Positions 15,788 to 22,910 of a DNA stretch of 22,967 nt are shown one piece after another; position 1 is the first letter of the stretch, and every line of letters starts with the position of its first letter. The notes below the pieces were generated by a model. That model did not search any database, had not been told where the DNA came from, and saw only the letters and a program-made list of their open reading frames with translations. Location: contig CAZBJJ010000029.1 of the NCBI GenBank assembly GCA_964492245.1, forward strand, positions 1 to 22,967, in the 5' to 3' direction. The translations under genes and the position numbers were made by a program. This DNA comes from CAZBJJ01 sp964492245 (lineage in GTDB: Bacteria > Spirochaetota > Spirochaetia > Treponematales > Breznakiellaceae).

Positions 15788-17500
15788 ATGCGCAAATTAG
15801 CTATCAGTTTGGCCTGTATTTTTTTATGTTCTGCCTTAAGTTTTGCTCAGAATGTATTTGAGCCCGATGACCCCATTTATGCCAGCCTCGAGCGCTATAA
15901 AATGCTCGGTCTTATTGATGGACCCTTGCCCACGGTTCGGCCCTGGCCCCTGCAGGTAATACGCAGTTTTTTACAGGAGGTGGTCGAAAATAGTAGCGAT
16001 ATCCAACAGTATGCCATGGAATCTCTGCGCGCTCAAAGGCAATTGCAAGAGCTGCCGGCCATTGGCTCTAAAAAGGTCCAGGCCTTTTTGGGTGCCCGCT
16101 CTGTGCTCAATGACGAGAAAACTATGAACGAGCTCATTCCCGGTCTGCGTTTTAATTTTTATATTGATGAGCATATAAGCGCCAGTGGCGAGCTTACCGA
16201 GCTCTTTAGCAGCGAGAGCACCAAGACCGCCTTGCGGGTGCCCGGGCTGTACCACCGCTACGATGGCATGGTAGACGATGCTGCCGATGCCCTCGGTTTT
16301 AATATTATCCAAGATTGGGAATCCTTTGCGGCCTTTGGATCCCCGCGGCTCTGGTTCCAGGCCGGCTACAACCGCACCGCCGCCGGACCCTTTATGGACA
16401 ATGGCATCGTCTTTGCCAGCACAGCCCCAACTGCTGGCCATTTTGCTTTTTTTCTCCGCGAAAAAAACTTTAGCTTTACCGCCCTGCATCTGGCTCTTAT
16501 TGGGCGCAATGCTTTGGGTGGGGGCTTTTTTACCAACAAACATTTGGACTACCGCAGTTACGATGTGGCCATTGGCTCCAAATTAGAATTTGGGCTTTTT
16601 GAATCGGTCATCTATGGGAACCGGCTCGAGCTGATGTATCTGGTTCCCTTTTCCTTTTTATTCAATATGCAGGGCATTACGGGCTACGGAACTTCTACCG
16701 ACAATAGCTTTATTGGAGTTCATGGAATCTGGCGCCCTATCTCTGGATTGGCTGTTATGGGCGAGCTTTTTGTGGACGATTTTCCCTTTAATAGTTTTAT
16801 CCGCTTTGACTTTAACGCCCGCTATAAATTGGCCGCCGAATTGGGCCTGGCCTGGGCACCGGCACAGGGGCCCCTCAATCTTTTAAAAGCCGATTACACC
16901 GCCATTTTGCCCTATATGTATTCCCATTCAAATAAATTTCATTTACATGTAGAGGATTTTGATCGAAACTCAGAGGAAGCAGATCCGGCATTGGCGGCAG
17001 CTTTAAAAAACACGGGCCATTATTCAAATTATACCCAATTGGGGCACTGCCTGGGCACCGACCTGCTGCCTAACTCGGAGCGCTATTCGCTGCGTGCCAG
17101 CCTCGAACTGCCGTATGCGGTAACATTGCGCCCGTCGTTAAACCTTATTCGCCATGGCAATGCCTCCGAGGACTATCCCGGAAAAGATGCCAATGGGCTT
17201 GAGCATCTGGGCGATTACAACGACAATGCCTACATCGACGAATATCGCAATTCCGAAATAAATCTTGCAAATACCTGGCGCTTTTTAACGCAAAAGACCA
17301 TAGAAACCCGCATTCTCGTGGGGCTTGGGGCCGATTGGGAAATTGGCCTATTCCAGCTCTACCGGCGCGAAGCCCGTCTTAATCTTAGCGGCGACTATGT
17401 ATTTGAATATGGCTGGAATAAAATGATTCAAGGCCTGCCGGTTGCCAATAACAATGGCACCGGCAATTATGCCTCGATTATGCTCAAGCTCTGTTACTGA
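15788..17500 (+). CDS. Wzi-family (capsule-assembly-like) outer-membrane barrel protein 2
   Basis: 570 residues from ATG 15788, which follows AAAAGGAAGG eight bases upstream; an earlier in-frame start at 15725 lies inside the preceding gene. The signal peptide MRKLAISLACIFLCSALSFA is cut near residue 20. The mature N terminus (DDPIYASLERYKMLGLIDGPLP) has the same helical module as its upstream neighbour and is typical of the Wzi family. The remainder shows alternating aromatic strands (LWFQAGYNRTAAGPFMDNG, ELMYLVPFSFLFNMQGITG) and ends ASIMLKLCY with a C-terminal Tyr, as expected for an outer-membrane barrel. It starts 11 nt after gene 1, so the two are translated from one mRNA. The pair probably forms related pores or surface-polymer docking proteins; the substrate is unknown. 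Confidence 0.75.
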   Translation: MRKLAISLACIFLCSALSFAQNVFEPDDPIYASLERYKMLGLIDGPLPTVRPWPLQVIRSFLQEVVENSSDIQQYAMESLRAQRQLQELPAIGSKKVQAFLGARSVLNDEKTMNELIPGLRFNFYIDEHISASGELTELFSSESTKTALRVPGLYHRYDGMVDDAADALGFNIIQDWESFAAFGSPRLWFQAGYNRTAAGPFMDNGIVFASTAPTAGHFAFFLREKNFSFTALHLALIGRNALGGGFFTNKHLDYRSYDVAIGSKLEFGLFESVIYGNRLELMYLVPFSFLFNMQGITGYGTSTDNSFIGVHGIWRPISGLAVMGELFVDDFPFNSFIRFDFNARYKLAAELGLAWAPAQGPLNLLKADYTAILPYMYSHSNKFHLHVEDFDRNSEEADPALAAALKNTGHYSNYTQLGHCLGTDLLPNSERYSLRASLELPYAVTLRPSLNLIRHGNASEDYPGKDANGLEHLGDYNDNAYIDEYRNSEINLANTWRFLTQKTIETRILVGLGADWEIGLFQLYRREARLNLSGDYVFEYGWNKMIQGLPVANNNGTGNYASIMLKLCY

Positions 17501-17503
17501 TAC

Positions 17504-18556
17504 TTAAAAGCACTTGCCCGTCTCCTTGCGCGGGCAGTCCTTTGTAGTGGTACAGCGATAACAAATTTCGTTGGGCAATTCGTTTTTTTCGAAGAAATCC
17601 TGCACATTGCCCAGCGTGGTTTTTGCAATGGCGTTCAATGCCTCGGTGGTTAAAAAGGCCTGGTGCCCGGTAATTAAAACATTGGGAAAGGTTAAAAGAC
17701 GGGCAAGGGTGTCGTCGGTAATTGCCGAACCCGAGTGGTCTTCAAAAAAATATTCATCCTCCTCTTCGTAGACGTCCAAGCCGGCCCCGCCAATTTTATT
17801 GTGTTTAAGGGCATCGACAAGGGCCTTTGTATCAATTAAGGCCCCTCGGCCGGTATTAATTAAAATGGCATTTTGTTTCATGGAGGCTATGGCCCTTTCG
17901 TCTACTAGATGATAATTCTCGGGGGTAAGAGGGCAGTGCAGACTGATAACGTCGCTCTGTGCAAAAATTTCAGCGTTTTCGACATACTTGGCCCGAATAC
18001 TGCTGGCCCATTCCTCGTCCTTGTAGGGATCGCTCACTATAATATTCATGCCAAAACCGTGTAAAATCTCTGCGGTAATGCGCCCAATTTTGCCAGTACC
18101 GATAATGCCAGCGGTCTTGCCATAGAGGTCGAAGCCCACTAGGCCAGAGAGGGCAAAGTTGCCATCGCGGGTGCGCGAATAGGCCTTGTGGGTTTTGCGG
18201 TTAAGGGTGAGTAAGAGGGCCAGGGCGTGTTCGGCAACGGCGTGGGGGGAGTAGGCGGGGACGCGCACTACGTGGAGCCTTTTCCATACCGCCTGCAGAT
18301 CTACATTGTTATAGCCGGCGCAGCGGAGGGCAATAAGTTTTACGCCATTCTCCCAGAGGATGTCGGCAACCTTTTGGTCTATCTCGTCATTTACAAATGC
18401 ACAGACAGCATCGTAGCCCTTGGCCAGTTCTGCGGTATCTGCATTCAGACGCATGGGAAGAAATTTTATATTAAAACCAAAATCCTGGTTGCTGTGCTCA
18501 AACCAGGTGCGGTCGTAGGGTTTGGTGTCGAAAAAAGCGATCTTTATTCTTTTCAT
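17504..18556 (-). CDS. ldhA: D-lactate dehydrogenase (LdhA type) with Cys-rich C-terminal tail
   Basis: 350 residues of the D-2-hydroxyacid dehydrogenase family, closest in feel to fermentative D-LDH: ALRCAGYNNVDL (77-87), VPAYSPHAVAEHALALLL (99-116), the Rossmann GTGKIG (153-158), INTGRGALID with Arg237, the catalytic Glu within DVYEEE (261-266) and TGHQAF with His298. It would reduce pyruvate to D-lactate with NADH in the cytoplasm, re-oxidising glycolytic NADH. About 18 residues extend beyond the usual core: Cys332, 335, 341 and 349 in a C-x2-C-x5-C-x7-C pattern, which could bind zinc or form disulfides. AAAGGAGC precedes the ATG. It lies 49 nt after opcA, so it is probably the third gene of the zwf operon. 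Its stop is three bases from the stop of the convergent barrel gene. Confidence 0.88.
   Translation of the reverse strand: MKRIKIAFFDTKPYDRTWFEHSNQDFGFNIKFLPMRLNADTAELAKGYDAVCAFVNDEIDQKVADILWENGVKLIALRCAGYNNVDLQAVWKRLHVVRVPAYSPHAVAEHALALLLTLNRKTHKAYSRTRDGNFALSGLVGFDLYGKTAGIIGTGKIGRITAEILHGFGMNIIVSDPYKDEEWASSIRAKYVENAEIFAQSDVISLHCPLTPENYHLVDERAIASMKQNAILINTGRGALIDTKALVDALKHNKIGGAGLDVYEEEDEYFFEDHSGSAITDDTLARLLTFPNVLITGHQAFLTTEALNAIAKTTLGNVQDFFEKNELPNEICYRCTTTKDCPRKETGKCF
17515..17537 (-). terminator. Possible weak terminator inside the end of ldhA
   Basis: On the minus strand TGCCCG pairs with CGGGCA around a 10-11-nt loop, followed by AGTGCTTTTAA containing the stop codon. The stem is within the coding region for the Cys-rich tail, and the T-run is short. 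There is no other candidate between the two convergent genes. Confidence 0.35.
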
Positions 18557-18605
18557 AGGAGCTCCTTTGCCGGAATGGCTGTTTTACCTTGCTCCTTAAA
18601 GATTA

Positions 18606-19508
18606 CTAAAATAGTCGGATATGTTCAAGGGCTTGCGACCAAAAATTATCGATTTCCGCTCGGTCAATAAGCTTGGTAAAAATGCTCTTTTCGTTTGGCA
18701 TTTGAGCGATTAGTTCTCTGCTCTGGCCTAGATACTCGATGCTCAGAGACCAGAGGGGCAGTTCCTGCTCCTGTCTTATAGTATGGGGCTGAGCGGCCTT
18801 GGCAAGTCGCTCTTTGAGCCAGGCGGCAAAGAGGGTACTGGCCCAGGGGCTTGGAATATTATAATTGATGACTAGGTCCGGGCGGGCAGCCTGCCCGGGA
18901 CTTTCTGTCTCCCCTTGTTCAATTTCTTTTATAGCTTGGCAGAGACTCAGGCGCATTCCCTGTATTCGTTCCCAGGCTAGGTCGCGCAGGGGCAGATTGT
19001 TGGCAGAGCCCGCTTGGATCAATTGATGTGCCAGGCCGGTATAGCTGGCAGCAGTATTTAGTAAGATATCGCCATCAATTAAAATAATATCCACCCTATG
19101 CAGTATATCGGTTCTGTAGGTCATAAGTTCGGCAAAGCTGCGTTTCCAAAAGAGGATTGCCGGTAGATCGCGTATAACAAAGGGGCCCCAGAGGGCGGGA
19201 TCGACGGCTTCAATATCTTTTGTCCTTATAATTATATCCTCTATGCAGACGCCACGGCTCTGGCGGTCGATTGAGCAGCGGGTGTCGGCGGTAATTCCCT
19301 CTTCGGGGCTATGGGGAATGGCGGTAATAAGGCGCACGGGCCGCAGACCGTTTAAAAGGGCGGGCAATGTATGGCCACTTTCGAAGGCCTGGCCCCCGTC
19401 TATCTGTATAATGGTGGCACTAATTGCCCGTGGGCGGCCAGAACTGGCCTCGTTTAAAAGTTGGCGCAGCTCGGCTTCGACTTTTTGGGGGGCCAAGAGC
19501 TTTTTCAT
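18606..19508 (-). CDS. opcA: OpcA-family glucose-6-phosphate dehydrogenase assembly protein
   Basis: 300 residues matching the OpcA family: RPVRL (56-60), RGVCIEDI (85-92), RDLPAILFWKR (113-123, the family's DLP-hydrophobic-W segment) and RDLAWERIQGMR (175-186, the DLAW-R-x2-x-WR-type box). In cyanobacteria and actinobacteria OpcA helps assemble or activate G6PD. No enzyme motif or membrane segment is seen, so it is probably cytoplasmic and acts on the zwf product. Its ATG overlaps the zwf stop (ATGA, four-base overlap), a strong sign of translational coupling and partnership. Confidence 0.83.
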   Translation of the reverse strand: MKKLLAPQKVEAELRQLLNEASSGRPRAISATIIQIDGGQAFESGHTLPALLNGLRPVRLITAIPHSPEEGITADTRCSIDRQSRGVCIEDIIIRTKDIEAVDPALWGPFVIRDLPAILFWKRSFAELMTYRTDILHRVDIILIDGDILLNTAASYTGLAHQLIQAGSANNLPLRDLAWERIQGMRLSLCQAIKEIEQGETESPGQAARPDLVINYNIPSPWASTLFAAWLKERLAKAAQPHTIRQEQELPLWSLSIEYLGQSRELIAQMPNEKSIFTKLIDRAEIDNFWSQALEHIRLF

Positions 19509-21001
19509 ATGCGTCTCCAGCTGGCGCCATGGGCCTTGGCTAGCTCGACAGCCGCTTCGGGGCCCGAGCTTCCCGATGAGTAAAAGCTAAGGGGACTGAG
19601 GTTTTCCTGCCAGCCCTTTTTAATGGCATCAATATAGTCCCAAGAGGCTAAAACCTCGTCTATTCGGGTAAAAAGAGTGTTGTCGCCGACAATGGCGTCT
19701 AAAATTAAACGCTCATAGGCCTCTGCCTGGGCTTTTAAGGAGCCGGTGCCGTAGAGAAAGTCCATCGAGACCGTCCTTGTTTGGCGGTCGAGGCCGGGAA
19801 TTTTGGTATCTAAAAATAAGGTGATGCCCTCTTCGCTCTGAATTCTAAAAACGAGCTGATTGCCCGTGTTCAGGCCCGTTTTAAAAAAAGACACTGGTGG
19901 GGCCTTAAAATGAATGACAATTTCAGAAAGTCTGCGGGACAGCCGCTTACCGGTGCGCAAAAGAAAGGGAACCCCCGACCAGCGCCAATTGTCGATATAG
20001 GCCACTAGGGCGGCATAGGTCTCGGTTTGGGATTCGGGGGGAACCCTGTCCTCTTGGCGATAGGCCCTTACTTTTTCGGAATCGACAATGCCAGCCCGAT
20101 ATTGCGCGCGCAGCGTATGGGTGGGCATGTCCTTTGCGGCAATGGGCCGCAGACTTCGCAGGACCTTTACCTTTTCGTCGTGAATAGCATCGGCATTCAG
20201 CCTTACCGGGCACTCCATGGCCACCAGGGCCAATAGCTGTAAGAGATGGTTCTGTACCATATCTAAAAGGGCACCAGAATTATCGTAGTAGGGCCCCCTG
20301 CCTTCTACGCCCACCGTTTCTGCCACCGTTATTTCTACATGCTGAATATGCTGATTGTTCCACAGGGGTTCAAATATTCGGTTGCCAAAGCGAAACACCT
20401 GTAAATTTTGAGAGCTCTCCTTGCCCAAATAATGGTCTATCCGGTAAATATCCTTTTCGTAAAATGATGCCTGAAAGACCTTGTTCAATTTTTCTGCTTC
20501 ATGCCCATTGTGTCCAAAGGGTTTTTCTACCACTATGCGGGTTTGGACCTGGGATGAATGTGGGCGGGATTTAGAGGAAAGCCCGTGGCTAAGCAGTTTG
20601 TCTGCCACTAGGGGAAAGAATTCGGGGGCTGTTGCCAGATAGTGTATAAGCTGATGTTCCTGGGGTATAAGATTTTTTAAGGCGATATAGCCCTCGTCGC
20701 TGTCGAAGGGGGCCTGGACATAGGAAAAGCTCTTTAAAAAGCTATCGAGTTTTTTATCGGCCTGGGCTTGTGGTCCTAGCACAGCTGTTTTAACAATGTC
20801 TTTAAACTCGGCATTGCTCCATGGTCGACGTGCAAAACCTATTATTTGAAAATGCTCAAAATAAGCTTCGTTAAAAAGGGTGTACAGGGCCGGAAAAAGT
20901 TTTCTGGCCGATAAATCGCCACTGGCACCATAGACTACTAGGGTAAAGGGCTTTAATTCAAGCCTAAGATCTAAGCCCTCGCTAAAAACTGCAGATAACA
21001 T
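19505..21001 (-). CDS. zwf: Glucose-6-phosphate 1-dehydrogenase
   Basis: 498 residues, a normal G6PD length. The NADP-binding fingerprint YGASGDLSARKL is at about 24-35, EKPFG at 159-163, the substrate/catalytic motif RIDHYLGKE at 187-195 and ETVGVEGRGPYYD at 228-240. It oxidises glucose-6-phosphate to 6-phosphogluconolactone, making NADPH at the head of the oxidative pentose phosphate pathway in the cytoplasm. It leads a minus-strand operon with opcA (overlapping) and probably ldhA. There is no Shine-Dalgarno before the ATG, and the -10 box ends six bases upstream. The first 17 residues precede the conserved core, a little longer than many relatives, but no better internal start is apparent. 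Confidence 0.95.
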   Translation of the reverse strand: MLSAVFSEGLDLRLELKPFTLVVYGASGDLSARKLFPALYTLFNEAYFEHFQIIGFARRPWSNAEFKDIVKTAVLGPQAQADKKLDSFLKSFSYVQAPFDSDEGYIALKNLIPQEHQLIHYLATAPEFFPLVADKLLSHGLSSKSRPHSSQVQTRIVVEKPFGHNGHEAEKLNKVFQASFYEKDIYRIDHYLGKESSQNLQVFRFGNRIFEPLWNNQHIQHVEITVAETVGVEGRGPYYDNSGALLDMVQNHLLQLLALVAMECPVRLNADAIHDEKVKVLRSLRPIAAKDMPTHTLRAQYRAGIVDSEKVRAYRQEDRVPPESQTETYAALVAYIDNWRWSGVPFLLRTGKRLSRRLSEIVIHFKAPPVSFFKTGLNTGNQLVFRIQSEEGITLFLDTKIPGLDRQTRTVSMDFLYGTGSLKAQAEAYERLILDAIVGDNTLFTRIDEVLASWDYIDAIKKGWQENLSPLSFYSSGSSGPEAAVELAKAHGASWRRI

Positions 21002-21007
21002 TGCTTA

Positions 21008-21036
21008 AATATACGGAAGCTTAAGATAAACTACAA
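21008..21036 (-). promoter_or_regulatory. Promoter of the zwf-opcA-ldhA operon
   Basis: On the minus strand TTGTAG (21036-21031), 17 nt, then TATATT (21013-21008). Six bases separate the -10 from the zwf ATG, so transcription should begin at the A of the start codon. The promoter lies directly behind the ugpC terminator. Confidence 0.65.
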
Positions 21037-21039
21037 GCA

Positions 21040-21070
21040 ATAAAAAAGGCCCTGGCCAAGGGCCAGGGCC
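21040..21070 (-). terminator. Intrinsic terminator of the ABC transporter ATPase gene
   Basis: A perfect 10-bp GC-rich stem, GGCCCTGGCC with GGCCAGGGCC (21048-21057 and 21061-21070), has a 3-nt loop and is followed on the minus strand by TTTTTTA. Confidence 0.95.
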
Positions 21071-21089
21071 TATATGCTACATGATTCTA

Positions 21090-22208
21090 TTACTGAGCAG
21101 AGGAGTCGAGTTCTGCCAAGATGGAGAGTTCGGTCTCTTTATCGAAATAGCGGGCCTTTTCCATTTTTGGCACAAAGTTGGCCTGATCCCCAATGCGGTA
21201 TGTGTAGTGGGGCTCGGTGCGGGCAACAAGGTTTTGGGTCTTTGTACTGAGCCAGAGGTGGATATCGGCACCCAGGGGCTCGACAACGGTTACCTTTAAG
21301 GGCATGTTGTTTTCGCTGGCAGGTTTTTCCTGGTATATTAGGTCTTCGGGCCTAATGCCAAAGAATACTTCTTTGCCCACATAGGCTTTAAGGTATTTTG
21401 CATGGGCTTCGACAGGAGTAACCTCGAAGGTGCCCTCGTCCAGCACAAGCTTGCCACCTTTTTCCAAGACCTTTGCCGACATAAAGTTCATGGGCGGGGA
21501 GCCGATGAAGCCAGCGACAAATTTATTTATCGGGTGATTATACAGATACAGCGGGGAGCCAATCTGTTGGATTTTGCCATCCTTCATAACGACGATTTTA
21601 TCGGCCATGGTCATAGCTTCGACCTGGTCGTGGGTTACGTAGATCATGGTGGCGTTCAGGCGAATATGGAGGTCGGAAAGCTCGGCGCGCATTTGAACAC
21701 GGAGCTTGGCATCCAGGTTGGATAGCGGCTCGTCGAAAAGGAAGACCTTGGGGTTTCGAACAATTGCGCGACCTACGGCAACACGCTGGCGCTGACCACC
21801 GGAGAGAGCCTTGGGCTTGCGGTCCAGAAGTTTTTCGATATCCAGAATGCGGGCCGCCTCGTTTACTCGGCGATCAATTTCTGCCTTGTCCACTTTTTTA
21901 ATACGCAGGCCGAAGGCCATGTTGTCGTATACGGACATGTGGGGATACAGGGCGTAGTTTTGGAAAACCATGGCAATATTGCGATCTTTTGGGGGGACGT
22001 CGTTCATCAATTCGCCATCGATGTACAGTTCACCTTCGGTGATGTCTTCCAGACCGGCAACCATGCGCAGTGTGGTGGATTTTCCGCAACCAGACGGACC
22101 GACTAAAACGACAAACTCTTTGTCGTTTACCGTGATATTGGCATTGTCGACAGCGCGTACGCCACCGTCGTAGACCTTTCCAATACCCTTAAGTTCTACT
22201 TTGGCCAT
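21090..22208 (-). CDS. ugpC: Sugar ABC transporter ATP-binding protein (MalK/UgpC/MsmK type)
   Basis: 372 residues, the usual length for the MalK-like ATPases of carbohydrate importers. The nucleotide-binding domain has Walker A GPSGCGKST (37-45), Q-loop Gln83 (VFQNYALYPHM), signature LSGGQ (135-139), Walker B VFLFDE (155-160) and H-loop His193 (VTHDQVEAMT). The C-terminal regulatory OB-like domain follows from about 235 (FVAGFIGSPPMNFM, FFGIRPEDL). It would power uptake of sugars or glycerol phosphate from the inner face of the membrane. No permease or binding protein gene is beside it, so it may be a shared ATPase serving several importers, as MsmK/MsmX do; this is inference. GGGAGG lies about seven bases before the ATG, and the gene has its own promoter and terminator, so it is a single-gene unit. 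Confidence 0.93.
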   Translation of the reverse strand: MAKVELKGIGKVYDGGVRAVDNANITVNDKEFVVLVGPSGCGKSTTLRMVAGLEDITEGELYIDGELMNDVPPKDRNIAMVFQNYALYPHMSVYDNMAFGLRIKKVDKAEIDRRVNEAARILDIEKLLDRKPKALSGGQRQRVAVGRAIVRNPKVFLFDEPLSNLDAKLRVQMRAELSDLHIRLNATMIYVTHDQVEAMTMADKIVVMKDGKIQQIGSPLYLYNHPINKFVAGFIGSPPMNFMSAKVLEKGGKLVLDEGTFEVTPVEAHAKYLKAYVGKEVFFGIRPEDLIYQEKPASENNMPLKVTVVEPLGADIHLWLSTKTQNLVARTEPHYTYRIGDQANFVPKMEKARYFDKETELSILAELDSSAQ

Positions 22209-22242
22209 AAAAGCCTCCCTTGTGGGTTAGTTTATGGCTACT

Positions 22243-22271
22243 AGTGTATGTTTTGATTAAAAACTTGTCAA
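22243..22271 (-). promoter_or_regulatory. Promoter of the ABC transporter ATPase gene
   Basis: On the minus strand a consensus TTGACA (22271-22266), 17 nt, then TACACT (22248-22243). This gives a leader of about 27 nt with a clear Shine-Dalgarno, in contrast to the leaderless-looking zwf promoter downstream. Confidence 0.8.
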
Positions 22272-22272
22272 C

Positions 22273-22319
22273 CAAAAAAAAGGGCCGGCTGTAATATGTC
22301 GGCCGTCCTCTGCCGGCCT
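22273..22319 (-). terminator. Intrinsic terminator of efp
   Basis: GGCCGGC (22283-22289) pairs with GCCGGCC (22312-22318), with a further self-complementary GGCCG-type core in the loop. It is followed on the minus strand by a run of eight T. It begins a few bases after the efp stop and ends next to the -35 box of the following gene. Confidence 0.85.
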
Positions 22320-22325
22320 ATAGGG

Positions 22326-22889
22326 TTAATTATTGACGCGCTCTACGTATTCGTTTGTTTCGGTGTTGATAAGGATTTTTTCGTCCTGCTTAATAAAGAG
22401 GGGAACCCGAATGGTGAGCCCCGTATCGGTAACAATGGGCTTTGTGGCCCCAGAGACGGTGTCGCCGCGGATGTAATTTTCGCTCTCGGCCACCGTAAAT
22501 ACCATTTTTAAAGGCACCTTGATATCAATTACCTCTTCTTCCCACATAACCAGGTCGTAGGATTCCCCCTCTTTAAGGTAGTATTTTTTTTCTTCCATCG
22601 AGGAAATGGGTACCTCGTATTGGTCGTAGGTATTGTTATCCATGAAATGGAAGGATTCGGTATCTGAGTATTGAAACTGACAGGAAAGGTTTTCGACAAT
22701 GGCATCTTCGACCTCGGTTTGGGTCATAATTGTCTGGGTTAAAACCGAGCCATCGCGCAAACTTTTCATTTTAACCTTTGTATAGGCCGAACCCTTGCCA
22801 GGGCTATAAAACTCACGCTCCACCACTAAAAACGGCTGCCCCTTAACGAGCAGACAGGTACCTTTAGAAATATCTCCGCCTCGAATCAT
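22326..22889 (-). CDS. efp: Translation elongation factor P
   Basis: 187 residues, the standard EF-P length, with three beta-barrel domains. The N-terminal KOW-like domain has the loop SPGKGSAY with Lys32 at the position that is post-translationally modified in many bacteria; no modification enzyme is in the window. The C-terminal domain contains the signature GDTVSGATKPIVTDTGLTIRVPLFI (about 142-167). EF-P binds stalled ribosomes and helps form peptide bonds at proline runs. AGAGGATT lies just before the ATG. Upstream is a set of palindromic tandem repeats, and downstream is a strong terminator, so the gene appears to be transcribed alone. Confidence 0.96.
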   Translation of the reverse strand: MIRGGDISKGTCLLVKGQPFLVVEREFYSPGKGSAYTKVKMKSLRDGSVLTQTIMTQTEVEDAIVENLSCQFQYSDTESFHFMDNNTYDQYEVPISSMEEKKYYLKEGESYDLVMWEEEVIDIKVPLKMVFTVAESENYIRGDTVSGATKPIVTDTGLTIRVPLFIKQDEKILINTETNEYVERVNN

Positions 22890-22910
22890 GTAATCCTCTC
22901 TGTATCAATT

